Source: Flammeovirgaceae bacterium
GTDB taxonomy: Bacteria; Bacteroidota; Bacteroidia; Cytophagales; MED-G16
Reading direction: 5' to 3'
DNA length: 5,186 bases
Assembly (NCBI GenBank): GCA_002701745.1
Contig: NZWZ01000025.1
Location: 1 to 5,186, forward strand
Below are positions 1 to 5,186 of the stretch, one piece after another. The position numbers and the translations under genes are program-made. The notes under the pieces were generated by a model, which made no database searches, was not told where the DNA came from, and saw nothing but the letters and a program-made list of their open reading frames with translations. How positions within the stretch are numbered: position 1 is the first letter of the stretch; the number at the start of each line of letters is the position of its first letter.

Positions 1-1200
1 AAAGAATTTTTATATACAACAGAGAAAGACGGTTGGTCACACATCTATAGGTTTGATATCACTAACAAAACAGAATATTTGGTAACAAAAGGAAATTATG
101 ACGTAGTTAAACCTTTAGCATATGATGAAAAAAATGAAAGTGTTTATTTTATCGCTTCCCCGGAAAACCCAACAGAAAGATATCTTTATAAGACGTCGGC
201 GAAGGGAGATGGAAAATTAATTAGAGTAACTCCTGATGTATTAGAGGGTTCTCATAATTATCAAATTAGTACAAAAGCAAAATATGCTTTCCACTCTTTC
301 TCAAATTATTTTACCAGGCCAATGCAGGCTTTAGTCTCGTTACCTAATCATAAATTTATAAATGAGAACCAAAATATGATTGAAAAATATGACTTAGAAA
401 AAAAGAAAGATCATCCTCTGGAATTTTTTGAAATAACTACTGTTGATGACGTGACTATGGAGGGATGGATAGTGAAACCAAAAAATTTAGATAAAAACAA
501 AAAATACCCTGTCTTATTTTATTTTTATAGTGAACCCGCAGGACAAACTGGCGTTAACAGATATGGTGCTGGAAACAATGGTTTATATGATGGTAATCTT
601 GGAGAAGACGGTTATGTATATGTAACTTTTGATGGTAGAGGGACTCCTTCTCCAAAAGGTAGAGCTTGGAGAAAAGCAATTTACAGAAATATTGGAAGAA
701 TAAATGTAAGAGATATGGCTATGGGCGCTAAAGCTGTTTTTGAAAAATATGAATTTATCGACACGTCACGAGTTGCTGTTCATGGTTGGAGCGGAGGCGG
801 GACAGCAACCCTAAACTGTCTATTCCAATACCCAGAAATTTTCCATACAGGAATTGCTGTAGCTGCAGTCGCAAATCAACTCACTTATGATAACATTTAT
901 CAAGAAAGATATATGGGTGACCCTAAAGAAAGTTATCAGGATTATGTAGATGGATCTCCAATAAAATACGCAAAAAACCTGGAAGGAAATCTATTATATA
1001 TACATGGAACTGGTGATGATAATGTGCATTATCAAAACGCTGAGATGTTAGCTAATGAGCTAATAAAACATAAAAAAATATTTTATATGTTATCTTATCC
1101 TAACAGATCACATGGAATAAGAGAAGATGGGGCTTACCCACATGTAAGGTTGATGTTTACTGATTTTTTGAGAAAGAATTGCCCTCCTGGGGGAAGATAG
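1..1200 (+). CDS. S9 family (dipeptidyl-peptidase IV-like) serine peptidase, 5'-truncated by window edge
   Basis: This is the C-terminal 399 codons of a prolyl-oligopeptidase-clan peptidase, which trims short peptides, typically in the periplasm. The reading frame is open from base 1 and already encodes propeller sequence (EKDGWSHIYRFD), so the TTG at 79 is internal and the true start lies left of the window. Codons about 1-125 are the end of the DPP-IV beta-propeller (GWSHIYRFD, ERYLY, SxNYFTRP). The alpha/beta hydrolase domain follows. Its triad is visible: Ser at codon 264 (GWSGGG), Asp at codon 339 (HGTGDDNVH) and His at codon 371 (RSHGI). Tyr at codon 176 (FYSEP) matches the DPP-IV oxyanion-hole tyrosine. 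The nucleophile elbow is GWSGGG rather than GWSYGG of classical DPP-IV, suggesting a bacterial subfamily. Full-length relatives have about 700-800 residues, so roughly half is missing. The signal peptide and the Glu-Glu substrate motif cannot be checked. Family is secure; exact specificity is not. Confidence 0.93.
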   Translation, partial: KEFLYTTEKDGWSHIYRFDITNKTEYLVTKGNYDVVKPLAYDEKNESVYFIASPENPTERYLYKTSAKGDGKLIRVTPDVLEGSHNYQISTKAKYAFHSFSNYFTRPMQALVSLPNHKFINENQNMIEKYDLEKKKDHPLEFFEITTVDDVTMEGWIVKPKNLDKNKKYPVLFYFYSEPAGQTGVNRYGAGNNGLYDGNLGEDGYVYVTFDGRGTPSPKGRAWRKAIYRNIGRINVRDMAMGAKAVFEKYEFIDTSRVAVHGWSGGGTATLNCLFQYPEIFHTGIAVAAVANQLTYDNIYQERYMGDPKESYQDYVDGSPIKYAKNLEGNLLYIHGTGDDNVHYQNAEMLANELIKHKKIFYMLSYPNRSHGIREDGAYPHVRLMFTDFLRKNCPPGGR

Positions 1201-2247
1201 TCAAAGAGTAGACATATCTATAACAAACCTATACCTAACGTCTTTATTTATTGTCCTATCAAAAGCTTCATTAATTTTAGATATTGGAATAATCTCAACT
1301 TCAGGATATATGTTTTTATCATTACAGTAATCTATCATCTCCTGAGTTTCGGCAATACTTCCAATCGCTGAGCCAACAATACCTTTTCTTTTGTCAATGA
1401 GAGAAAAACTAGAAATAGCAAGTGGTTCCATGGGCAGTCCTACAATCATAATTAATCCATCAGTTTTCAAAAATGAAAAAACTTGTGCCATATCTCTATT
1501 AGCTGAAACAGTATCTAATATATAATCACAAGAATTCATGTGTTTTCTGACATCCTTACTATTGTTAACGTTAACAAAATGGTTTGCTCCCATCTCAAAA
1601 GCTTCATCCTTTTTCGAATCTGAAGTACTAAAAACTACAACATCGGCACCAAATGAAGAGGCAAATTTTAAACCCATATGACCTAGACCTCCAAGTCCAG
1701 CAATACCAACTTTATGATTGCTATTAATTTTAAAATGTCTTAGAGGAGAATATGTAGTAATACCTGCACAAAGAAGAGGAGCAGCTTTTTTCATGTCCAT
1801 TTCTGAAGGAACTTTAATTACATAATTTTCTTTAACGACAATGCTTTTAGAGTAGCCTCCATAAGTTATATTTCTCGTACCGTATTCATATGAGTTATAT
1901 GTTAAAACTATTCCCTCTTCACAGTAATGATCTTTACCCGAATTACAGTTATCACATTTCTCACATGCATCAACATAAACACCTACCCCAACATTATCTC
2001 CTACCTTAAACTTTGTAACAGTAGACCCAACCTCTTTTACAACGCCTATAATTTCATGACCGGGAACCATTGGATATATTGAAGTATTATTCCATTCGTT
2101 TCTTGCCATGTGGATATCGGAGTGACAAACACCACAATATAATATGTCAATATTGACATCTTCAGGATTTATATCTCTTCTGTTTATATCGTGTGGGTGT
2201 AGAGGTTTATCTGCTTGAAGCGCAGCGTAAGATTTAACTTTAGACAT
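1201..2247 (-). CDS. Zinc-dependent NADP(H) alcohol dehydrogenase / aldehyde reductase, YahK/CAD type
   Basis: This 348-residue cytosolic medium-chain dehydrogenase closely resembles E. coli YahK (349 residues), a broad-range aldehyde reductase of the cinnamyl-alcohol-dehydrogenase branch. Catalytic zinc ligands are Cys41 (GVCHSD), His64-Glu65 (PGHE) and Cys160 (LLCAGITTYSPL). Structural zinc ligands are Cys95, Cys98, Cys101 and Cys109. The Rossmann glycine motif GLGGLG spans 184-189, and STS at 207-209 followed by Lys212-213 resembles the phosphate-binding loop of NADPH-preferring CAD enzymes. The C-terminus (YRFVIDMSTL) is also family-like, so the gene is complete. The start at 2247 (ATG) fits the family N-terminus. 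It lies 6 bases after the thymidine kinase stop codon and is probably co-transcribed with it. The upstream stretch is A-rich without a clear Shine-Dalgarno sequence, as is usual in Bacteroidota. Its stop codon directly abuts that of the convergent peptidase. The physiological substrate cannot be read from sequence. Confidence 0.95.
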   Translation of the reverse strand: MSKVKSYAALQADKPLHPHDINRRDINPEDVNIDILYCGVCHSDIHMARNEWNNTSIYPMVPGHEIIGVVKEVGSTVTKFKVGDNVGVGVYVDACEKCDNCNSGKDHYCEEGIVLTYNSYEYGTRNITYGGYSKSIVVKENYVIKVPSEMDMKKAAPLLCAGITTYSPLRHFKINSNHKVGIAGLGGLGHMGLKFASSFGADVVVFSTSDSKKDEAFEMGANHFVNVNNSKDVRKHMNSCDYILDTVSANRDMAQVFSFLKTDGLIMIVGLPMEPLAISSFSLIDKRKGIVGSAIGSIAETQEMIDYCNDKNIYPEVEIIPISKINEAFDRTINKDVRYRFVIDMSTL

Positions 2248-2253
2248 AGTAAT

Positions 2254-2838
2254 TTATTTTTTCTTTCTTTTAACTTTTATAAATTCTCTCCTACTAAGAG
2301 CCTCGTACCTACGAGTGTCTCCCAAGAGAACAAGATCTTCGTTTTTTACAGTCCTGTGCGTATATGATGCCATTTTACCAGATCTTGTACATACAGCATG
2401 AACCTTAGTAATATACTCAGCAATTGCGAGAAGATTTGGCATGGGACCAAATGGATTACCTCTATAATCCATATCTAGCCCGGCAACTATAACCCTCTTA
2501 CCAGCATTAGCTAATTTATTACAAACATATATTATGCTATCATCAAAAAACTGTGCCTCATCAATTCCTATTATATCAAACTTTTCAGAAAGTTCTAATA
2601 TCTTCTCTGGAGAATTAACAGGCTTAGACTTTATTGAATTATTGTCATGAGAGGTAACTTTTTTCTTACTGTATCTAGTGTCTTGCTTTGGTTTAAAAAT
2701 CTTAACTTTTTGTTTAGCAAGCTTAGCTCTTTTTACTCTTCTAATAAGCTCCTCTGTCTTTCCGGAAAACATTGACCCACAAATAACCTCTATCCATCCT
2801 ATATTGTCTGCCTGATTAATTGATCTCTCTAAAAACAT
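2254..2838 (-). CDS. tdk: Thymidine kinase (TK1/type II family)
   Basis: This cytosolic salvage enzyme phosphorylates thymidine to dTMP with ATP. The 194 residues cover the whole family length. The P-loop is GSMFSGKT at 21-28, the catalytic glutamate is Glu94 in the Walker-B-like DEAQFF (93-98), and [16 protein letters not shown] (119-134) is the conserved switch segment. The C-terminal lasso region follows (about 150-182). In many TK1 enzymes a structural zinc is held there by two CxxC pairs. Here only Cys150 (CTRS) remains, the second position is Ser153, and the later pair is replaced (YEALSRREF, Ser182). This loss is familiar in Bacteroidota homologues and does not suggest a dead gene. The protein ends in a basic KVKRKKK tail. 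The ATG at 2838 gives the MFLE N-terminus expected for Bacteroidota. It is the first gene of a minus-strand pair with the dehydrogenase 6 bases downstream, and diverges from the lipoprotein gene. Confidence 0.97.
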   Translation of the reverse strand: MFLERSINQADNIGWIEVICGSMFSGKTEELIRRVKRAKLAKQKVKIFKPKQDTRYSKKKVTSHDNNSIKSKPVNSPEKILELSEKFDIIGIDEAQFFDDSIIYVCNKLANAGKRVIVAGLDMDYRGNPFGPMPNLLAIAEYITKVHAVCTRSGKMASYTHRTVKNEDLVLLGDTRRYEALSRREFIKVKRKKK

Positions 2839-2916
2839 GATATCTAATTAATTTATTATGTTTGATTTTAAGTTTATATTAAAACAATATCAATATATCA
2901 TTCAAAAAAACAAAAT
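2839..2916. other. Divergent intergenic region between tdk and the lipoprotein-sulfatase pair
   Basis: These 78 bases separate the start codons of two divergent transcription units and must hold promoters or leader regions for both. The region is almost all A and T. On the plus strand it contains one TAnnTTTG match (annotated separately). I found no exact TAnnTTTG on the minus strand, so the tdk promoter is not located. Neither start codon is preceded by a Shine-Dalgarno sequence; the lipoprotein start follows an A-rich stretch (2904-2915). I saw no hairpin or operator-like repeat strong enough to call. Confidence 0.6.
2857..2864 (+). promoter_or_regulatory. Candidate Bacteroidota -7 promoter element (TATGTTTG)
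   Basis: TATGTTTG matches the TAnnTTTG consensus recognised by the Bacteroidota primary sigma factor. It lies 52 bases upstream of the lipoprotein ATG at 2917 and would give a leader of roughly 45 bases. The partner TTG element expected about 20 bases further upstream is not evident, because that stretch is the end of tdk (ctctctaaaaacatga). A chance match in AT-rich DNA is possible, but it is the only such match in the divergent gap. Confidence 0.45.
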
Positions 2917-3447
2917 ATGAAAAAGATTAATTTACTTATCACAATAATATTTATAATACAAGGATGCACTCAAAACGTAACAACCATTGAATCTGCTCAT
3001 AAAAAAATTGGATTTGAGATGGAGGAAGGAAATAAAGTTAATATTTATGGTGGCAGCCAAGACGGAGTAGCTATAATGGAAGCTTTTTTTGATGCTTATA
3101 ATGAACGAAGAGTAGATGATGTATCTAAATTAGAGCACGATGATATTGAGCTTTACGCGCCAAATGGAATGATTGTGAAAGGAAGTGAGGAGCACGCAAA
3201 GTTATCCAATATGTTTTTGGAGGCTAACCCAAATGCAAAGTGGGAAATACTATGGAGTATATCAAATGATATTGATTTTGCTAACAAACCAGATGAAAAC
3301 TGGATCACAACTGTTGTCAATGTTTCATTTGGAGAAGGTGACTCAGCAACTAATTTACAAAGAGTTCTTGATGCTCAGATTGTAGACGGTAAAATTAAGA
3401 AAGTATATGGGTATGAAAGAGTAATATCTAAAGAGGAGGAGAACTAA
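2917..3447 (+). CDS. NTF2/SnoaL-like domain lipoprotein
   Basis: This predicted lipoprotein has 176 residues. Residues 1-16 form a lipoprotein signal peptide (two Lys, then a hydrophobic run) ending in the lipobox I-Q-G-C, with Cys17 as the lipidated residue. After a polar linker (18-47) the rest resembles the cone-shaped NTF2/SnoaL-like fold: a first helix with AFFDAYNERRVDDV (56-69), then DDIELYAPNGMIVKG (75-89), a helix, and alternating strands ending in KIKKVYGYERVI. Such domains are either small-molecule enzymes or simply binding modules, and no catalytic residues can be assigned here. No acidic run follows Cys17, so the Bacteroidota surface-export signal is not apparent and a periplasm-facing anchor is more likely. 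The gene lies 2 bases before the sulfatase gene, and the two signal peptides are nearly the same, suggesting a shared location and perhaps a joint role. The fold call is by pattern and moderately sure; function is unknown. Confidence 0.8.
   Translation: MKKINLLITIIFIIQGCTQNVTTIESAHKKIGFEMEEGNKVNIYGGSQDGVAIMEAFFDAYNERRVDDVSKLEHDDIELYAPNGMIVKGSEEHAKLSNMFLEANPNAKWEILWSISNDIDFANKPDENWITTVVNVSFGEGDSATNLQRVLDAQIVDGKIKKVYGYERVISKEEEN
3435..3439 (+). promoter_or_regulatory. Possible Shine-Dalgarno sequence (GGAGG) for the sulfatase start
   Basis: GGAGG lies 10 bases before the ATG at 3450, inside the Glu-Glu-Glu codons at the end of the preceding lipoprotein gene. Its position supports ATG 3450 as the start. 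Bacteroidota generally make little use of Shine-Dalgarno pairing, so this may simply reflect glutamate codons. Re-initiation after the stop codon 2 bases upstream is an alternative. Confidence 0.4.
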
Positions 3448-3449
3448 AT

Positions 3450-5102
3450 ATGAAAAAGCTTAACTTATTATTAGTAGTTTTTTTTATAATCCAGGGGTGT
3501 ACATCAGTTACTCAAAAAGTAAAAAAAGATAATAGACCTAATATATTATTTATTATGTCTGATGACCATGCTTATCAAGCGATAAGTTCTTATGATGACA
3601 GATTGATCCAGACACCAAATATTGATAGATTAGCTGAAGAAGGAATTAAATTTACAAATGCGTGTGTCACTAATTCAATATGTGCCCCATCAAGAGCCAC
3701 AATATTAACTGGAAAATTTAGTCATCTTAATGGTAAAATAGATAACCATTCTCCATTTGATACCTCGCAGGTTACATTTCCTCAATTATTTAAGAAAGCC
3801 GGATACCAAACCGCTATGTTTGGAAAGCTACACTTTGGCAATAACCCCAAAGGAGTTGATGATTTTTTAATTTTACCAGGACAAGGAGATTACATAAACC
3901 CAAAATTTTTAGGTAAGGAAAAGGATACAATAATTACAGGGTATGTAACTGATATTATAACTGATTTAACAATTGACTGGTTTAAAAATAAAAGGGATGA
4001 GACCAAACCTTTTTTAATGATGTATTTACACAAAGCCCCTCACAGGGCATGGTGGCCTAGAGCAGATAAATTTGCTGAATTTTATGAGAAAAAATTTCCA
4101 GAGCCAAAAACCTTATTTGATGATTATTCAAATAGAGGGAGTGCAGCAAAATCTGCAGAAATGAATTTGCTAACTCATATGAGGTATATGGAAGATAGTA
4201 AAGTATGGCCATCCACCATCAAAGAAATGGGAAGTGTTGAGCCAGAAATTGTTTATGTTAATGAAAGAAAAAATCTTGTTCGATCACATCCCAACCAGTT
4301 TTTTAGTAGGTATGGGAGAGCTAATGATTCTCAAAAAGCAGAATATGATGTTACACTAAATAAAATTAGTGATGATTTCAAAACAAATTGGCCAACAATG
4401 AATGATGAAGAAAAAATGAGATGGAAATTTCAAAGATATATGCAAGATTATCTAGCAACAATTTCATCTGTAGACGATAATGTAGGGAGAGTTCTAAATT
4501 ATTTAGATGAAAATAATTTAAGCGAAAATACCATAGTTGTCTACACTTCAGATCAAGGATTTTATTTAGGAGAACATGGATGGTTTGACAAAAGATTTAT
4601 TTATGACGAATCATTCAAAACACCATTACTTATTAGATGGCCAAATAAAATTGAGCCCGGAATTACAAGTGATGAAATGGTACAAAACTTAGATTTTGCT
4701 CAAACTTTTTTAGAGGCTGCAATGATAAATATACCCGATGATATGCAAGGGGAAAGCCTAATGCCACTTTTAACTGGAAATAATGATAAATGGGATAGGG
4801 AGGAGGTTTATTATCATTACTATGAATATCCATCTGTACATATGGTTAAAAGGCATTATGGAATTGTTAGTAAAAATTATAAACTAGTTAGGTTTTATTA
4901 TGATGTAGATGAATGGGAGTTGTATGACAGAAAAAAAGACCCATATGAACTCAATAATGTATATGATGATGATGAGTATAAAGCAATAAGAGAAGACTTA
5001 CATACAAAACTTGAGTCACTAAGAATAAAATATAAAGATTCCGATGAACTTAATGATTTTTATATCAATAAATATCTTGAAAAAAATAAAACAAGAAATT
5101 AA
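3450..5102 (+). CDS. S1-family (formylglycine-dependent) sulfatase, lipoprotein
   Basis: This 550-residue sulfatase hydrolyses a sulfate ester, probably on a glycan, outside the cytoplasm. Residues 1-16 are a signal peptide with lipobox IQG-Cys17. The sulfatase fold starts at RPNILFIMSDDH, with metal ligands Asp38 and Asp39. The active-site motif is C78-A-P-S-R82; Cys78 would be converted to formylglycine, and Arg82 is conserved. Lys126 and His128 (GKLH), Lys195 and His198 (HKAPH), and Asp368-Gln369 (SDQG) complete the expected catalytic and metal set, followed by GEHGWFDKR (374-382). SDQG and FYLGEHGWFDKR recall the group containing GlcNAc-6-sulfatases (SulfAtlas S1_11-like), but that subfamily call is tentative. 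HMVKRHYG (464-471) may contribute to substrate binding. The C-terminal subdomain (WELYDRKKDPYELNN) is family-typical, so the gene is complete. It follows the NTF2-like lipoprotein by 2 bases and is surely co-transcribed with it. A maturase (anSME or FGE type) is required but is not in the window. Confidence 0.95.
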   Translation: MKKLNLLLVVFFIIQGCTSVTQKVKKDNRPNILFIMSDDHAYQAISSYDDRLIQTPNIDRLAEEGIKFTNACVTNSICAPSRATILTGKFSHLNGKIDNHSPFDTSQVTFPQLFKKAGYQTAMFGKLHFGNNPKGVDDFLILPGQGDYINPKFLGKEKDTIITGYVTDIITDLTIDWFKNKRDETKPFLMMYLHKAPHRAWWPRADKFAEFYEKKFPEPKTLFDDYSNRGSAAKSAEMNLLTHMRYMEDSKVWPSTIKEMGSVEPEIVYVNERKNLVRSHPNQFFSRYGRANDSQKAEYDVTLNKISDDFKTNWPTMNDEEKMRWKFQRYMQDYLATISSVDDNVGRVLNYLDENNLSENTIVVYTSDQGFYLGEHGWFDKRFIYDESFKTPLLIRWPNKIEPGITSDEMVQNLDFAQTFLEAAMINIPDDMQGESLMPLLTGNNDKWDREEVYYHYYEYPSVHMVKRHYGIVSKNYKLVRFYYDVDEWELYDRKKDPYELNNVYDDDEYKAIREDLHTKLESLRIKYKDSDELNDFYINKYLEKNKTRN

Positions 5103-5172
5103 TTATTTAAAAACATACCAAATTATAATTATTTAAATTTAAAATTAGAATTCCTTTATGTACTGACTATTA
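5103..5172. other. AT-rich spacer after the sulfatase gene
   Basis: These 70 bases contain no supportable gene on either strand, and no GC-rich hairpin followed by T residues. Nothing marks a firm transcription end, so the sulfatase transcript could continue into the next gene. The one structural element is the weak AT-only inverted repeat annotated separately. Confidence 0.5.
5121..5152. repeat. Imperfect AT-only inverted repeat
   Basis: The left arm (5121-5137) and right arm (5138-5152) pair at about 14-15 positions, with one mismatch and a two-base bulge. Nearly all pairs are A-T and the loop must be taken from the arms, so the structure would be weak. It lies 18 bases after the sulfatase stop codon. 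It could be a poor terminator or a chance product of AT-rich sequence; the latter is quite possible. Confidence 0.3.
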
Positions 5173-5186
5173 ATGAAAAAGACTTT
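5173..5186 (+). CDS. Possible start of a further exported protein, truncated by window edge
   Basis: The last 14 bases read ATG AAA AAG ACT TT, that is Met-Lys-Lys-Thr, a very common opening of a signal peptide and like the Met-Lys-Lys starts of the two preceding lipoprotein genes. It lies 70 bases after the sulfatase stop codon, in the same direction. Only four full codons are visible, there is no clear ribosome binding site, and an ATG followed by A residues is frequent by chance in AT-rich DNA, so this is only a suggestion. Confidence 0.3.

Noticed and set aside
79..81. TTG as start codon of the S9 peptidase
   Set aside because: The same frame is open to base 1 and encodes DPP-IV propeller sequence upstream, so the gene is cut by the window edge and not started here.
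1180..1200. Short ccc-tcct-ggg hairpin at the end of the peptidase gene as a terminator
   Set aside because: The stem is only about three strong pairs, lies within the conserved C-terminal codons (PPGGR), and is not followed by a T run.
2254..2838. Thymidine kinase as a pseudogene because of lost zinc cysteines
   Set aside because: All catalytic motifs and the full length are present, and the same losses occur in Bacteroidota homologues.
2839..2916. Minus-strand promoter for tdk (TATTGTTT-like text)
   Set aside because: It does not match TAnnTTTG at the required positions, and AT-rich DNA offers many such near matches.
3185..3385. 66-codon open frame on the plus strand inside the NTF2-like lipoprotein gene
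   Set aside because: It lies wholly within the lipoprotein gene in another frame, has no recognisable domain, and its host gene has a clear signal peptide and domain.
1..5186. Mobile element, CRISPR array, tRNA or rRNA
   Set aside because: I saw no transposase or integrase, no regularly spaced direct repeats and no RNA-gene-like sequence; the window is filled by five protein genes and short gaps.

Overview
The window looks like chromosomal DNA of a marine-type Bacteroidota, probably a flavobacterium-like lineage. It is strongly AT-rich. The thymidine kinase begins with the MFLE...[21 protein letters not shown] arrangement and has the degenerate zinc site typical of Bacteroidota. The only good promoter match is the Bacteroidota -7 type (TAnnTTTG), and two genes encode lipoproteins with nearly the same signal peptide. 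The lineage call is inferred from protein and promoter style; no marker RNA is present. Coding density is very high, and no stretch over about 80 bases lacks a gene.

Layout. (1) Positions 1-1200, plus strand: the 3' part of an S9 (dipeptidyl-peptidase IV-like) serine peptidase, cut by the left edge. (2) Positions 1201-2838, minus strand: a two-gene unit, thymidine kinase (tdk) followed 6 bases later by a YahK/CAD-type zinc alcohol dehydrogenase. The dehydrogenase stop codon abuts the peptidase stop codon with no bases between them. (3) Positions 2839-2916: a divergent intergenic region with a TAnnTTTG promoter candidate facing right. (4) Positions 2917-5102, plus strand: a two-gene unit, a small NTF2/SnoaL-like lipoprotein followed 2 bases later by a lipid-anchored S1-family sulfatase with an intact CxPxR site. 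(5) Positions 5103-5186: AT-rich spacer with a weak inverted repeat, then an ATG AAA AAG ACT start that may open another exported protein cut by the right edge.

How the genes fit together. The peptidase and the sulfatase are extracytoplasmic hydrolases of the kind used by marine Bacteroidota on peptides and sulfated polysaccharides. The kinase salvages thymidine and the dehydrogenase reduces aldehydes; both are cytosolic and have no evident link to the hydrolases. The lipoprotein-sulfatase pair is the most distinctive element: matching signal peptides and tight coupling suggest two co-exported periplasmic or membrane-attached partners. No SusC/SusD pair, sulfatase-maturing enzyme, regulator, RNA gene, mobile element or CRISPR array is visible, so the window does not by itself show a polysaccharide utilization locus or a new defence-type system.
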